The position numbers were made by a program, and so were the translations under genes. Below the pieces are notes generated by a model that was not told the DNA's origin, ran no database searches, and saw only the letters and a program-made list of their open reading frames with translations. From an uncultured Collinsella sp. (GTDB taxonomy: Bacteria > Actinomycetota > Coriobacteriia > Coriobacteriales > Coriobacteriaceae), in NCBI GenBank assembly GCA_958421035.1, contig CATZKS010000015.1:1-26323 (forward strand): a stretch of 26,323 nucleotides of DNA. The letters are read 5' to 3'. Within the stretch, counting starts at the first letter, position 1, and every line of letters begins with the position of its first letter. Shown one piece after another: positions 1-6,365 of the stretch.

Positions 1-1
1 G

Positions 2-187
2 GGCACCTTTATGGGCTGGACGCGTGTGTCCGATCCGCAGCCCGGTGACGTTGTAGTCAACTCGTACCACACCGGCATTTACATCGGTGGTGGTCAGATG
101 ATTCATGCTTCTGACTACAACACGGGTGTTATCATCAGCTCCGTTGCCGCCGGCATGAACAACAACTACATTTTCGTGCGCTACTAA
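2..187 (+). CDS. NlpC/P60-family peptidoglycan hydrolase, C-terminal fragment
   Basis: The reading frame is open from the left edge and ends with TAA at 185-187, giving 61 residues. It contains PGDVVVNSYHTGIYIGGGQM and then IHASD, and ends in YIFVRY. The His followed by a hydrophobic GIYIGGG strand and a second IHA segment is the usual layout around the catalytic His of NlpC/P60 cysteine endopeptidases, which cut peptidoglycan stem peptides outside the cell. The catalytic Cys and the N-terminal domains lie beyond the window, so the exact subfamily cannot be stated. A strong terminator follows 24 bases after the stop. Confidence 0.8.
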   Translation, partial: GTFMGWTRVSDPQPGDVVVNSYHTGIYIGGGQMIHASDYNTGVIISSVAAGMNNNYIFVRY

Positions 188-210
188 GTATTCAGATAAA
201 GCAAACGGAT

Positions 211-250
211 ATGGACCTCGTGGCTTTGAGTCATGGGGTCCATTCTTTTG
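211..250 (+). terminator. Intrinsic terminator after the NlpC/P60 gene
   Basis: A 15-bp stem (211-225 with 229-243, three G-T wobbles) closes on a 3-nt loop and is followed by TCTTTTG. It lies 24 bases past the stop codon of the NlpC/P60 gene, so it probably ends that transcript. Confidence 0.8.
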
Positions 251-263
251 CCTTTAGTGCAGT

Positions 264-294
264 CCGCTATCTAGTTTTGAATACTAGATAGCGG
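264..294. promoter_or_regulatory. Palindromic operator candidate upstream of degV
   Basis: A perfect 12-bp inverted repeat, CCGCTATCTAGT and ACTAGATAGCGG, is separated by the 7-nt spacer TTTGAAT. It has no following T-run and lies just upstream of the degV -10 hexamer, so it looks like a protein-binding site and not a terminator. A near copy at 1939-1967 lies upstream of the DUF1836 regulator gene. The shared centre TATCTAGTTTTG-N-ATACTA is identical in both, spacer included apart from one base. Confidence 0.7.
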
Positions 295-316
295 CCCAAT
301 CGGTCTGCAAGATGGC

Positions 317-322
317 TATAAT
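317..322 (+). promoter_or_regulatory. -10 hexamer of the degV promoter
   Basis: A perfect TATAAT lies 30 bases before the degV start codon. At 17-bp spacing the -35 position (294-299) is poorly matched and touches the end of the palindrome at 264-294. This is compatible with a promoter that depends on, or is controlled by, a factor bound there. A purine-rich ribosome-binding site (AGAAAGGA) precedes the ATG. Confidence 0.5.
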
Positions 323-351
323 TGAATGGGAACGATTAGAAAGGACCCTCT

Positions 352-1218
352 ATGAGCTGGGCACTTATCTCCGATTCAAGCTGCAACCTCCGCGATTGGC
401 AACCGACCGCGCCCCATACCACCTTTGCATTTGCGCCCCTCAAAATTCGAGTGGGGGAGCATGAATTCGTCGATGACCTTTCGCTCGATGTTCATGAGCT
501 CAACTGCGCTGTTCAGGCGGAGACGAACGCTTCTTCGAGCGCTTGTCCCAGCGTAGGGGAGTGGGCCGAGCTCTTCAAATTGGCAGACAAGACCATCTGC
601 ATGCCGATCTCTGAGGGCGTGTCGGGCAGCTACAACGCGGCAGCCACGGCTCGCGATATGGTTCTTGCCGAGGAGCCCGACCGACAGATTCATCTAGTCA
701 ATTCACGCGCAGCTGGCGGCAAAATGGACCTCATTTTCTTGCTGTTCGACCGCTATCTTGCAAGCAATCCGAATGTCTCATTCGAGGATGCTTGCGCATA
801 CTTCGATAGCCTTGAACAGAACAGCAAAATCCTCTTCAGTTTGTGCAATTACGAAAACCTCGCCAAAGCCGGACGTATCCCTAAGGCAGCCGGCGTCATT
901 GCCAACAAGCTCAATATCCGTATTTTGGGCACAGCGAGTGAGGCCGGTAAAATCGAACTCGTCGGGCACACGCGTGGCGAAAAGAAGATGCTCAACAAGA
1001 TCATCGACACTATGGAAGCCGAGGGCTTTACGGGCGGTGAGGTCGTCATAGATCACGTTGAGAACGAAGTTGGAGCCCAGGCGCTCACTGACCGCATAGT
1101 CGAGCATTGGCCCGGCTCCAAGACCATCATCATGCCCTGCAACGGCCTGGATTCCTATTACGCCGAGATGCACGGCCTCATCATCGGCTACGGCATGGGC
1201 GTAGCTTCGGGCAAATAA
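352..1218 (+). CDS. DegV family fatty-acid-binding protein
   Basis: This 288-residue protein has the DegV fold signature. It begins with WALISDSSCNL, has the SSSACPSVGEW segment at residues 61-71 (the Ser/Thr-rich lipid head-group loop), and then PISEGVSGSYNAA at 85-97. DegV/FakB proteins bind single fatty acids in the cytoplasm and, in Firmicutes, present them to the FakA kinase for entry into phospholipid synthesis. No fakA-like gene is in the window, so the partner is unknown. The gene is monocistronic: a palindrome and TATAAT lie upstream and a bidirectional terminator follows. It faces the DUF1836 regulator gene, which carries the same palindrome, so the two are probably co-regulated. 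The start is supported by AGAAAGGA seven bases upstream. Confidence 0.93.
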   Translation: MSWALISDSSCNLRDWQPTAPHTTFAFAPLKIRVGEHEFVDDLSLDVHELNCAVQAETNASSSACPSVGEWAELFKLADKTICMPISEGVSGSYNAAATARDMVLAEEPDRQIHLVNSRAAGGKMDLIFLLFDRYLASNPNVSFEDACAYFDSLEQNSKILFSLCNYENLAKAGRIPKAAGVIANKLNIRILGTASEAGKIELVGHTRGEKKMLNKIIDTMEAEGFTGGEVVIDHVENEVGAQALTDRIVEHWPGSKTIIMPCNGLDSYYAEMHGLIIGYGMGVASGK

Positions 1219-1234
1219 AGTCCAACCAAGCAAA

Positions 1235-1282
1235 AAAACGGGCGGGACAAAGCGACAGATGGCTCTTTGTCCCGCCCGTTTT
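1235..1282. terminator. Bidirectional terminator between degV and the DUF1836 gene
   Basis: An 18-bp perfect stem (1235-1252 with 1265-1282, core CGGGCGGGACAAAG) closes on a 12-nt loop. A-runs on the left and T-runs on the right give a U-tract in both directions. It lies between the converging stops of degV (1218) and the DUF1836 gene (1292). Confidence 0.93.
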
Positions 1283-1291
1283 ATACGTCGG

Positions 1292-1903
1292 CTAGCTATT
1301 AAACCCGTTGAACTTGAGATAGCTCATCAAGTAAGCCTTCGAAACGAAGGACGATACCGCGCTACGCACAAGCAGCGACTCACGCGTTACCTGATGCGCC
1401 GTATCGGGCACGGGAGTCTGCTCGACGGAAAACGCCGCACGAATCGATGCCTCGAGCTGATCGACCACATAATCAAAGGCCGTCGGGGCATCGTAGCTCA
1501 AACGCTGAATGTTAAAGAGTGCCTGCACCGCAGCAATAGGTAGCACCTGCTTAAAGATGCAGATAGCGATCAGGCGGGCAATCTGCTCGCGGCCATATTG
1601 CTTTTTGACCGGAGCAGGCACTAGGCCGACCTTTACGTAGTTATTGATCATCGATGGCGTAATGATAGGCTGCTCAACGCAAATGGACAGCGGCTCCATC
1701 CAAAGCGCAACATACTCAATAACCTGGTCGCGGCAGAGTGTCACATTGGGCAACTGGTCATAGCGCGGCAGACTCAACGTATTGAGTTTGCGCACGATAT
1801 CGGACTGAATAAATGCATCGGGCAGCACAGTGGGCTGAATATCCTCAGGCTTAATGCTGACCGACGAATCGGACATCGGGATAACGCGTTTGGCGTGGTT
1901 CAT
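1292..1903 (-). CDS. DUF1836 family protein, probable MerR-like transcriptional regulator
   Basis: This is a 203-residue protein of the DUF1836 family, recognised by the segment ITPSMINNYVKVGLVPAPVK at residues 81-100 followed by KKQYGREQIARLIAICIFKQ. This resembles the winged-helix N-terminus of MerR-type regulators, where a Y-x-x-x-G-L-x-P motif begins the wing. The C-terminal half has hydrophobic helices and no recognisable ligand domain. DUF1836 genes are often found near degV genes; the molecular role has not been established to my knowledge. GGAGG six bases before the ATG supports the start. The palindrome at 1939-1967 lies in its own promoter region and is repeated upstream of degV, so I infer that it autoregulates and controls degV. 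Confidence 0.85.
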   Translation of the reverse strand: MNHAKRVIPMSDSSVSIKPEDIQPTVLPDAFIQSDIVRKLNTLSLPRYDQLPNVTLCRDQVIEYVALWMEPLSICVEQPIITPSMINNYVKVGLVPAPVKKQYGREQIARLIAICIFKQVLPIAAVQALFNIQRLSYDAPTAFDYVVDQLEASIRAAFSVEQTPVPDTAHQVTRESLLVRSAVSSFVSKAYLMSYLKFNGFNS

Positions 1904-1938
1904 AAGGATCCTCCGTTCATTAGCTATATTGTATTCTA

Positions 1939-1967
1939 GGTTATCTAGTTTTGCATACTATATAACC
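1939..1967. promoter_or_regulatory. Palindromic operator candidate upstream of the DUF1836 gene
   Basis: Arms GGTTATCTAGT and ACTATATAACC (one mismatch) flank the spacer TTTGCAT. This is the second copy of the 264-294 site. On the minus strand a TACAAT-like -10 lies just downstream, so the palindrome would cover the -35 region, a position suited to autorepression. Confidence 0.65.
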
Positions 1968-1975
1968 GGAAAGTA

Positions 1976-2017
1976 AAAGTGGTTGGACAGCACATTGATA
2001 CACCGTCCAACCACTTT
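1976..2017 (-). terminator. Terminator of trxB
   Basis: A 13-bp perfect stem (1976-1988 with 2005-2017, core AAAGTGGTTGGAC) is followed, in the minus direction, by TTTTACTTTCC. It lies 40 bases past the trxB stop and separates trxB from the DUF1836 promoter. Confidence 0.85.
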
Positions 2018-2057
2018 GTTAAAAGACAACAACCTTACATAAGATATATTATCGTAC

Positions 2058-2996
2058 TTATCCGTGGAGAAATGCGTATGCTCTGGTTGCCGCTATGGCT
2101 CCATCAGAAACGGCGGTCACAACCTGACGTAAAAGCTTGGAACGGATGTCGCCAGCGGCAAATAGACCTGGCGTGCGGGTCGCCATGGATTCATCAGTCA
2201 GAATGCCGCCATCAGGCGCCAGATCGACTAGATGCTCAACAAGCTCGGTATGGGGTTGCGTCCCGGTAAAGACAAAGATACCAAACGAGCCGGGCTCAAA
2301 TGAATCGGTATGAGTCTCACCGGATGCATTGTCCTTAAAGGTAATCGTCGTTGGCATGGCTTCGCCCGAGAGCTCCACAATACTAGTTTGGTACCTAACT
2401 GAAATATTATCTTTTGCAAGAACTTTTTGAACCACACCATCGGGGGCACGGAACTGATCGCGGCGCAAAACGATGGTCACGCTGCTGGCGATTTCTGACA
2501 AGAACAGAGCTTCCTCGCATGCCGAATTGCCACCACCGATTACAAAGACCTGTTTGCCACGGAAGAACATGCCGTCACACGTCGCGCAATACGAAACGCC
2601 ACGACCGCGATACGTATCCTCGCCAGCGAAACCTGCCGGACGCGGCGTGGCACCCATGCAAGCGATAACACTCCTAGCCGTCGTATCACCAACATCGTGA
2701 TGAACGGTAAACAATTTGGAGCCGGCATCGTAATCGACACCCGTCACCATGCTCCATTCAACCTGAGCCCCTAGGCCTTCTGCATGTTGTTGGAATCGCT
2801 CACCGAGATCAGCGCCGCTCAGTAGCGGAATGCCCGGATAGTTCTCGACCTCATTGGTTGTGGCGATCTGTCCTCCCGACATGCCCTGCTCAATCACGGT
2901 CGTCGTTAGGTTGGCGCGCGCCGCGTAAATGGCTGCAGCATAGCCCGCAGGGCCGCCGCCGATAATAGCAACATCGATCGGCTGATGGGTAGTCAT
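2058..2996 (-). CDS. trxB: Thioredoxin-disulfide reductase
   Basis: This 312-residue FAD/NAD(P)H-dependent flavoprotein transfers electrons to thioredoxin in the cytoplasm. The FAD-binding GGGPAG is at residues 13-18, the redox-active CATC followed by DG is at 137-142, the NADPH-binding GGGNSA is at 154-159, and the C-terminal FAD motif reads LFAAGDIRSKLLRQ. Length and motif order are those of low-molecular-weight bacterial TrxB. The open frame extends further upstream, but the ATG at 2996 has AGGAGG eight bases before it and begins directly with the FAD strand, so I chose it. The gene is divergent from the glycosyltransferase gene, with 117 bases between the two starts. No thioredoxin gene is adjacent. 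Confidence 0.96.
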   Translation of the reverse strand: MTTHQPIDVAIIGGGPAGYAAAIYAARANLTTTVIEQGMSGGQIATTNEVENYPGIPLLSGADLGERFQQHAEGLGAQVEWSMVTGVDYDAGSKLFTVHHDVGDTTARSVIACMGATPRPAGFAGEDTYRGRGVSYCATCDGMFFRGKQVFVIGGGNSACEEALFLSEIASSVTIVLRRDQFRAPDGVVQKVLAKDNISVRYQTSIVELSGEAMPTTITFKDNASGETHTDSFEPGSFGIFVFTGTQPHTELVEHLVDLAPDGGILTDESMATRTPGLFAAGDIRSKLLRQVVTAVSDGAIAATRAYAFLHG

Positions 2997-3071
2997 GAAG
3001 AGACCTCCTGTCGAAAGATTGGCGTTCTTTGCGCTCATACCCAAATTTACGTGAACATGACACTCATGCAC

Positions 3072-3077
3072 TACAAT
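3072..3077 (+). promoter_or_regulatory. Possible -10 element for the glycosyltransferase gene
   Basis: TACAAT lies 36 bases before the chosen ATG in the trxB/glycosyltransferase divergent region. No convincing -35 hexamer is at 16-18 bp, so the call is weak. The rest of 2997-3113 shows only the two ribosome-binding sites. Confidence 0.3.
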
Positions 3078-3113
3078 GATAAATCGCGTAACAAAGCTGA
3101 AGGGGAGTTATCG

Positions 3114-4415
3114 ATGGATCAAATGCAGACGAGCAATAGCGCTCCCCTGCCCATGCAAGCTACTCCCCAACCGGAGCAAATGACCGTTTCACCTGCACAA
3201 AAACCCCTAGTAACCATCGTGCACGCATCGGTTGGATCGGGCCACAAAGCCGCCGCCAACGCGATTGCACAAGCATTTGACCTTATCAGCGGCACCAAGG
3301 GAATCCCTGAGGATGTTGAGATCGAAGTCCTGGATATCCTCGATTTTGGACGTATTAGGTTCGATGGTAATAAAACAGCAGCTTCGTTTACCGGCGCCAC
3401 GCGTCCCATATATGACCTAACCTGGCGATACACGTTTACGGGACATCTGCTCTGGGGCGGAGGCACGGCATGGTCACGTATTATGTTCCCTGCCTTCAAC
3501 GAATATGTCCGCACCCGCAGGCCCATAGCCGTGGTCGCAACACACATCACGGCGGCCAACGTCGCTGTGGGTGCCCGCGTCATCACGGGTATCGATTATC
3601 CCGTCATCTGCGTACCAACAGACTATGAAGTCGAAGGCTTTTGGCCCCACAAGGACACCGATCTGTTCTGCGTAGCCAACGAATTTATGGCCGAGACACT
3701 TCGCCCCCGTAAAGTTCCCGAGACCAAAATCCGCATTACAGGCATCCCCATTCGCGCCGGGTTTGATACGGACTACAATCGCGAGGAAGAACTCGAGAAG
3801 TTCAATCTCCCCGCTGACAAGACCGTTGTGTTGGTGATGGCCGGTGCCAGTTTGCCTCAACCGTACGTTCGCTTTCGCGCGGAGATGGACCGCACACTCC
3901 CCTTCCTGCGCAGCTTCGAGGACATGCACTTTGTCTTTTTGCCGGGCAAGGATGAGGAATACGCCACCCGCCTCAAGACGCTCTTCGACGCCATGAAGCT
4001 CGAAAACGTCACGGTTCTGGACTACGTGGACGATATGGCAGCCCTCATGCACGGCTGCGACCTGGCAATCCTCAAATCGGGCGGACTCACCGTCACCGAA
4101 TGCCTATGCGCGCATCTGCCGATGATCCTGCTGGGCAAATCATATGGTCAAGAAAAGGCCAACACCACCATGCTCACCGGAATGGGCGCCAGCATGCATG
4201 TCACCACCGCACGAGAACTCATCGTAACCCTGCGCCATCTGCACGATCATCCCGAATCACTCAAAGCCCTACTCATCAACGGCGAAGTACTACGCCGCCC
4301 CCACGCAGCCGAAGATATAGCCATCGCAACCATGGAGCTCGTAGGCAAACCCCAAAAGCGCAAACGAGCCTTCTGCCGCTTCTACTGGGGCGGAAAACCC
4401 GCGCATATCCGCTAG
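3114..4415 (+). CDS. MGDG synthase/processive diacylglycerol glycosyltransferase-like protein (GT28)
   Basis: This 433-residue protein starts with a low-complexity Q/P-rich tail of about 30 residues, followed by the MGDG-synthase-type acceptor domain (HASVGSGHKAAANAI at 37-51). The C-terminal nucleotide-sugar domain has DYVDDMAALM (303-312), KSGGLTVTE (321-329) and SYGQEKAN (343-350), the GT-B donor-site signature of family GT28. Relatives such as YpfP/UgtP move glucose or galactose onto diacylglycerol at the inner membrane face, making glycolipids and lipoteichoic acid anchors; the sugar here cannot be read from sequence. A longer upstream frame exists, but GAAGGGGAG before the ATG at 3114 favours this start. 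A long inverted-repeat element begins 13 bases after the stop. Confidence 0.87.
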   Translation: MDQMQTSNSAPLPMQATPQPEQMTVSPAQKPLVTIVHASVGSGHKAAANAIAQAFDLISGTKGIPEDVEIEVLDILDFGRIRFDGNKTAASFTGATRPIYDLTWRYTFTGHLLWGGGTAWSRIMFPAFNEYVRTRRPIAVVATHITAANVAVGARVITGIDYPVICVPTDYEVEGFWPHKDTDLFCVANEFMAETLRPRKVPETKIRITGIPIRAGFDTDYNREEELEKFNLPADKTVVLVMAGASLPQPYVRFRAEMDRTLPFLRSFEDMHFVFLPGKDEEYATRLKTLFDAMKLENVTVLDYVDDMAALMHGCDLAILKSGGLTVTECLCAHLPMILLGKSYGQEKANTTMLTGMGASMHVTTARELIVTLRHLHDHPESLKALLINGEVLRRPHAAEDIAIATMELVGKPQKRKRAFCRFYWGGKPAHIR

Positions 4416-4428
4416 CATTGGACTGTCC

Positions 4429-4532
4429 GCTTACCTGTGGGAGGCCCCTATATATCATCCCATGCTCAAACATTCTCGCTGCGCTGCGAAACTGCGCGTG
4501 GGACGATATATAGGGGCCTCCCACAGGTAAGC
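4429..4532 (+). repeat. 104-bp nested inverted-repeat element, copy 1
   Basis: Perfect 28-bp arms (4429-4456 and 4505-4532, beginning GCTTACCTGTGGGAGG) enclose a core that also pairs partly (ATCCCATGC with GCGTGGGAC, one mismatch at the base). The core reads CATGCTCAAACATTCTCGC, then GCTGCGAAACTGCGCGTGG. The same core occurs in inverted orientation at 4691-4793. The element starts 13 bases after the glycosyltransferase stop and lacks a T-run. It resembles REP/BIME-type extragenic palindromes and may protect or end the transcript. Confidence 0.85.
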
Positions 4533-4608
4533 TGCGTTAACGTACTAGCGGCTATACCAGATTCCCCACCAGTAGAATCTGAAAAGGGGAACCAGAAAAT
4601 ATAAATAC

Positions 4609-4657
4609 AGTAAGTCGATGCGACAAAGGAGGCGTCCCTTTATCGCATCGACTTACT
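4609..4657. repeat. Long hairpin in the spacer between the two inverted elements
   Basis: Perfect 15-bp arms (4609-4623, AGTAAGTCGATGCGA, with 4643-4657) continue inward as a 5-bp AAAGG/CCTTT stem after one mismatch. In the minus direction it is followed by a T-rich stretch (TGTATTTATATTTTC), so it may be the terminator of the dut transcript; in the plus direction it has no U-tract. A smaller pairing, CAGATTC with GAATCTG, lies at 4558-4581. Confidence 0.6.
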
Positions 4658-4690
4658 AGAAAAGTAAATATTGTTTCAAGCGAGTAGCCG

Positions 4691-4793
4691 CCCGCCCGGG
4701 GCTTACCTATATCGTTCCACGCGCAGTTTCGCAGCGAGCGAAGCGACGCGAGAATGTTTGAGCATGGAATGATATAGGTAAGCCCCGGGCGGG
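4691..4793 (-). repeat. 103-bp nested inverted-repeat element, copy 2
   Basis: Perfect 23-bp arms (4691-4713 and 4771-4793, containing CCCGGGGCTTACC) enclose the same core as copy 1 in reverse orientation: on the minus strand it reads CATGCTCAAACATTCTCGC, then GCTGCGAAACTGCGCGTGG, with about a dozen extra bases in the apical loop. The outer arms differ from copy 1 yet remain perfectly self-complementary. It begins 16 bases past the dut stop, so both converging transcripts carry the element in the same sense. Confidence 0.85.
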
Positions 4794-4809
4794 AGGGATA
4801 CGAGTACCC

Positions 4810-5253
4810 CTAGGCGACGCCGCTGGAGCCGAAGCCTCCGTTGCCTCGGTCGGTTTTGTCTAGTTCGTCTACCTCTATGAGGTTGACCGTGGGGACTTCT
4901 TGGATGACGAGTTGGGCTATGCGGTCGCCTTTGTTGATTTGGATGTTGTTGGAGGGGTCCAGGTTGATGAGGATAACCTTGAGTTCTCCTCGGTAGTGGG
5001 CGTCGATGAGGCCCGGCGTGTTAACTATAGACAGGCCCTGCTTGATGGCCAAGCCGCTGCGGGGCTGGACGAAGCCGGCGTAGCCATCGGGCAAGGCGAT
5101 GGCCAGCCCAGTAGAGACCAGACGACGTTCGAAGGGCTTCAGGACGCAGTCCTCGTTGGAGCGCAAATCCAAGCCGGCATCGGTGGGATGGGCGTATTTG
5201 GGAAGCTCGCCGGTGGGGTCGAGACGCTTTATGTTGACGGTAATGTTGGACAT
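4810..5253 (-). CDS. dut: dUTP diphosphatase (dUTPase)
   Basis: This 147-residue trimeric-type dUTPase hydrolyses dUTP to dUMP and pyrophosphate, keeping uracil out of DNA and feeding dTMP synthesis. All five family motifs are present: DAGLDL (25-30), PRSGLA (64-69), NTPGLIDAHYRGE with the catalytic Asp and Tyr (78-90), GDRIAQLV (109-116) and the C-terminal lid RGNGGFGSSG (136-145). The start is 4 bases after the nrdR stop, with its ribosome-binding site (AAGGTGA) inside the nrdR end, so it is the last gene of a LysM-nrdR-dut operon. No feature looks defective. Confidence 0.97.
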   Translation of the reverse strand: MSNITVNIKRLDPTGELPKYAHPTDAGLDLRSNEDCVLKPFERRLVSTGLAIALPDGYAGFVQPRSGLAIKQGLSIVNTPGLIDAHYRGELKVILINLDPSNNIQINKGDRIAQLVIQEVPTVNLIEVDELDKTDRGNGGFGSSGVA

Positions 5254-5257
5254 GGAA

Positions 5258-5701
5258 TCACCTTAGCTTGTCGAGCTCTTGCAGAAACTCATCGACGTCT
5301 TTGAAATCGCGGTAGACCGAGGCAAAGCGGATGTAGGCCACCTTGTCGATCTTGGCCAAGCGCTTGAGCACCATGTCACCCAACTCATGGGACGTGACGG
5401 CCGTCAGCGTGCGAGAGCGCAGCTCGACCTCGATGTCGTCGATAATCTCATTGAGCTTCTTAGTATCGATATCACGCTTGATGGTGGCGCGCATCAAGCC
5501 GACGAGCAGCTTATTGCGATCGAACCGCTGCTTGGTTCCGTCTGACTTAATGACCTCGATTGGGTCTTCGCATCGCTCAAACGTTGTAAAGCGATAGTTA
5601 CACGAACAACATTCGCGACGGCGCTTAATGGTGTTATTTGACTCCTGCATACGGGAATCAACGACGCGGGTATGTGCCTTGCCACATTTGGGACAGCGCA
5701 T
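5258..5701 (-). CDS. nrdR: Transcriptional repressor NrdR
   Basis: This 147-residue regulator of ribonucleotide reductase genes has a zinc ribbon with Cys 3, 6, 31 and 34 (MRCPKCGKAH near the start and CCSCNYRFTTFE), followed by an ATP-cone from about residue 47 to 137 that senses ATP/dATP. Length and domain order are standard. GAGGAGG before the ATG fixes the start. It lies between the SOS-box-preceded LysM gene (51-base gap) and dut (4-base gap), so dNTP regulation, dUTP removal and the SOS response may share a transcript here. No NrdR box was identified in the window, and nrd genes are not in view. Confidence 0.97.
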   Translation of the reverse strand: MRCPKCGKAHTRVVDSRMQESNNTIKRRRECCSCNYRFTTFERCEDPIEVIKSDGTKQRFDRNKLLVGLMRATIKRDIDTKKLNEIIDDIEVELRSRTLTAVTSHELGDMVLKRLAKIDKVAYIRFASVYRDFKDVDEFLQELDKLR

Positions 5702-5752
5702 GGTACCTCCTCTTAAACGATAACAAGGGTACCATGCGCAGCGCGATAATGA

Positions 5753-6205
5753 TTACGAACGAGCAGGAACCTTAAGATGCGCACCGGCGGCGAGCGAACC
5801 ATGCTCCAGATGATTGACGTTACGGATCATGTCGGAAGTCTCTTGCGTGGAAAGGCCTTCGATAGGATATTCCTCGGCAAGCGACCAAAGAGAATCACCA
5901 GGCTGAACGCGAATAGTCTCGTAGGTAACGTTGGAAACGGACTCGGCATACGCGGCGTGACGAGCGCTAAAGACCGACGTAGCGAGGACAACGAAGAGCG
6001 TAAGCGCAACGGCAACGGCGACAATCGTCGGAACCTTCAGGGCAACGCGGGCCGGCGCAACTACAGCCTGCTGATTGCGAGCAGACTTTACGGTCAAAGG
6101 CTGAAAGCCGGAGCGGCCACCCTGAACAACCGTAAAAGTGGGTTCTGCAGGCGTCTCGAGTTTAAGGGCAAGGTTTCCCTGGACCATATTCGTTGCGTTC
6201 ATCAT
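5753..6205 (-). CDS. LysM-domain membrane protein, YneA-like SOS cell-division inhibitor candidate
   Basis: This 150-residue protein has an N-terminal cytoplasmic segment of about 57 residues, one transmembrane helix (about 58-80, VPTIVAVAVALTLFVVLATS) and an extracytoplasmic LysM domain (about 95-147: YETIRVQPGDSLWSLAEEYP, then the MIRNVNHLEHGSLAAGAHLKVP half). This architecture and the position divergent from lexA match YneA-type proteins, which block division during the SOS response in Bacillus and actinobacteria. The N-terminal tail is longer than in B. subtilis YneA. A promoter (TAGACA-17-TGATAA) with an SOS box just upstream supports LexA control. Two adjacent ATGs (6205, 6202) share AGGAG; either could be used. 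The division-inhibitor role is inferred, not shown. Confidence 0.85.
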   Translation of the reverse strand: MMNATNMVQGNLALKLETPAEPTFTVVQGGRSGFQPLTVKSARNQQAVVAPARVALKVPTIVAVAVALTLFVVLATSVFSARHAAYAESVSNVTYETIRVQPGDSLWSLAEEYPIEGLSTQETSDMIRNVNHLEHGSLAAGAHLKVPARS

Positions 6206-6238
6206 GTTCTCCTCTCGCGTGTTTTGCTGAGAACAGTT

Positions 6239-6267
6239 TTATCAAGCCGCGCGGACAAAAATGTCTA
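6239..6267 (-). promoter_or_regulatory. Promoter of the LysM-nrdR-dut operon
   Basis: On the minus strand TAGACA (6262-6267) and TGATAA (6239-6244) are separated by exactly 17 bp, a reasonable sigma-70-type promoter 34 bases before the LysM start. The SOS box at 6273-6286 lies immediately upstream of the -35 element. Confidence 0.6.
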
Positions 6268-6272
6268 GCGCG

Positions 6273-6286
6273 AGAACGAATGTTCG
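6273..6286. promoter_or_regulatory. LexA (SOS) box 1
   Basis: AGAACGAATGTTCG contains the Gram-positive SOS core GAAC-N4-GTTC. It is the box nearest the LysM gene and adjoins its -35 element. Confidence 0.85.
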
Positions 6287-6300
6287 GTTATTATTATCTT

Positions 6301-6314
6301 CGAACAGTTGTTCC
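6301..6314. promoter_or_regulatory. LexA (SOS) box 2
   Basis: CGAACAGTTGTTCC has a perfect GAAC-N4-GTTC core and lies between the LysM and lexA genes, 28 bp from box 1. Confidence 0.9.
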
Positions 6315-6328
6315 TGTCAAGCAAAATT

Positions 6329-6342
6329 CGAACATTTGTTTG
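6329..6342. promoter_or_regulatory. LexA (SOS) box 3, imperfect
   Basis: CGAACATTTGTTTG differs from the GAAC-N4-GTTC core by one base. It is also 28 bp from box 2 and is the nearest to lexA, so it is probably a weaker site used in autoregulation. Confidence 0.7.
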
Positions 6343-6365
6343 ACATGGGTAGAGAGGATGCCCTG

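Noticed and set aside
1259..1543. A 94-codon plus-strand open frame opposite the 3' half of the DUF1836 gene.
   Set aside because: It begins inside the bidirectional terminator and is antisense to a conserved coding region.
4429..4793. The inverted repeats as ends of an insertion sequence.
   Set aside because: No transposase fragment lies in the 158-base spacer, and the repeats are complete palindromes and not simple terminal repeats with target duplications.
6261..6365. An upstream-extended lexA reading frame.
   Set aside because: It would translate through the SOS boxes; the ATG at 6366 has its own ribosome-binding site and gives the standard LexA N-terminus.
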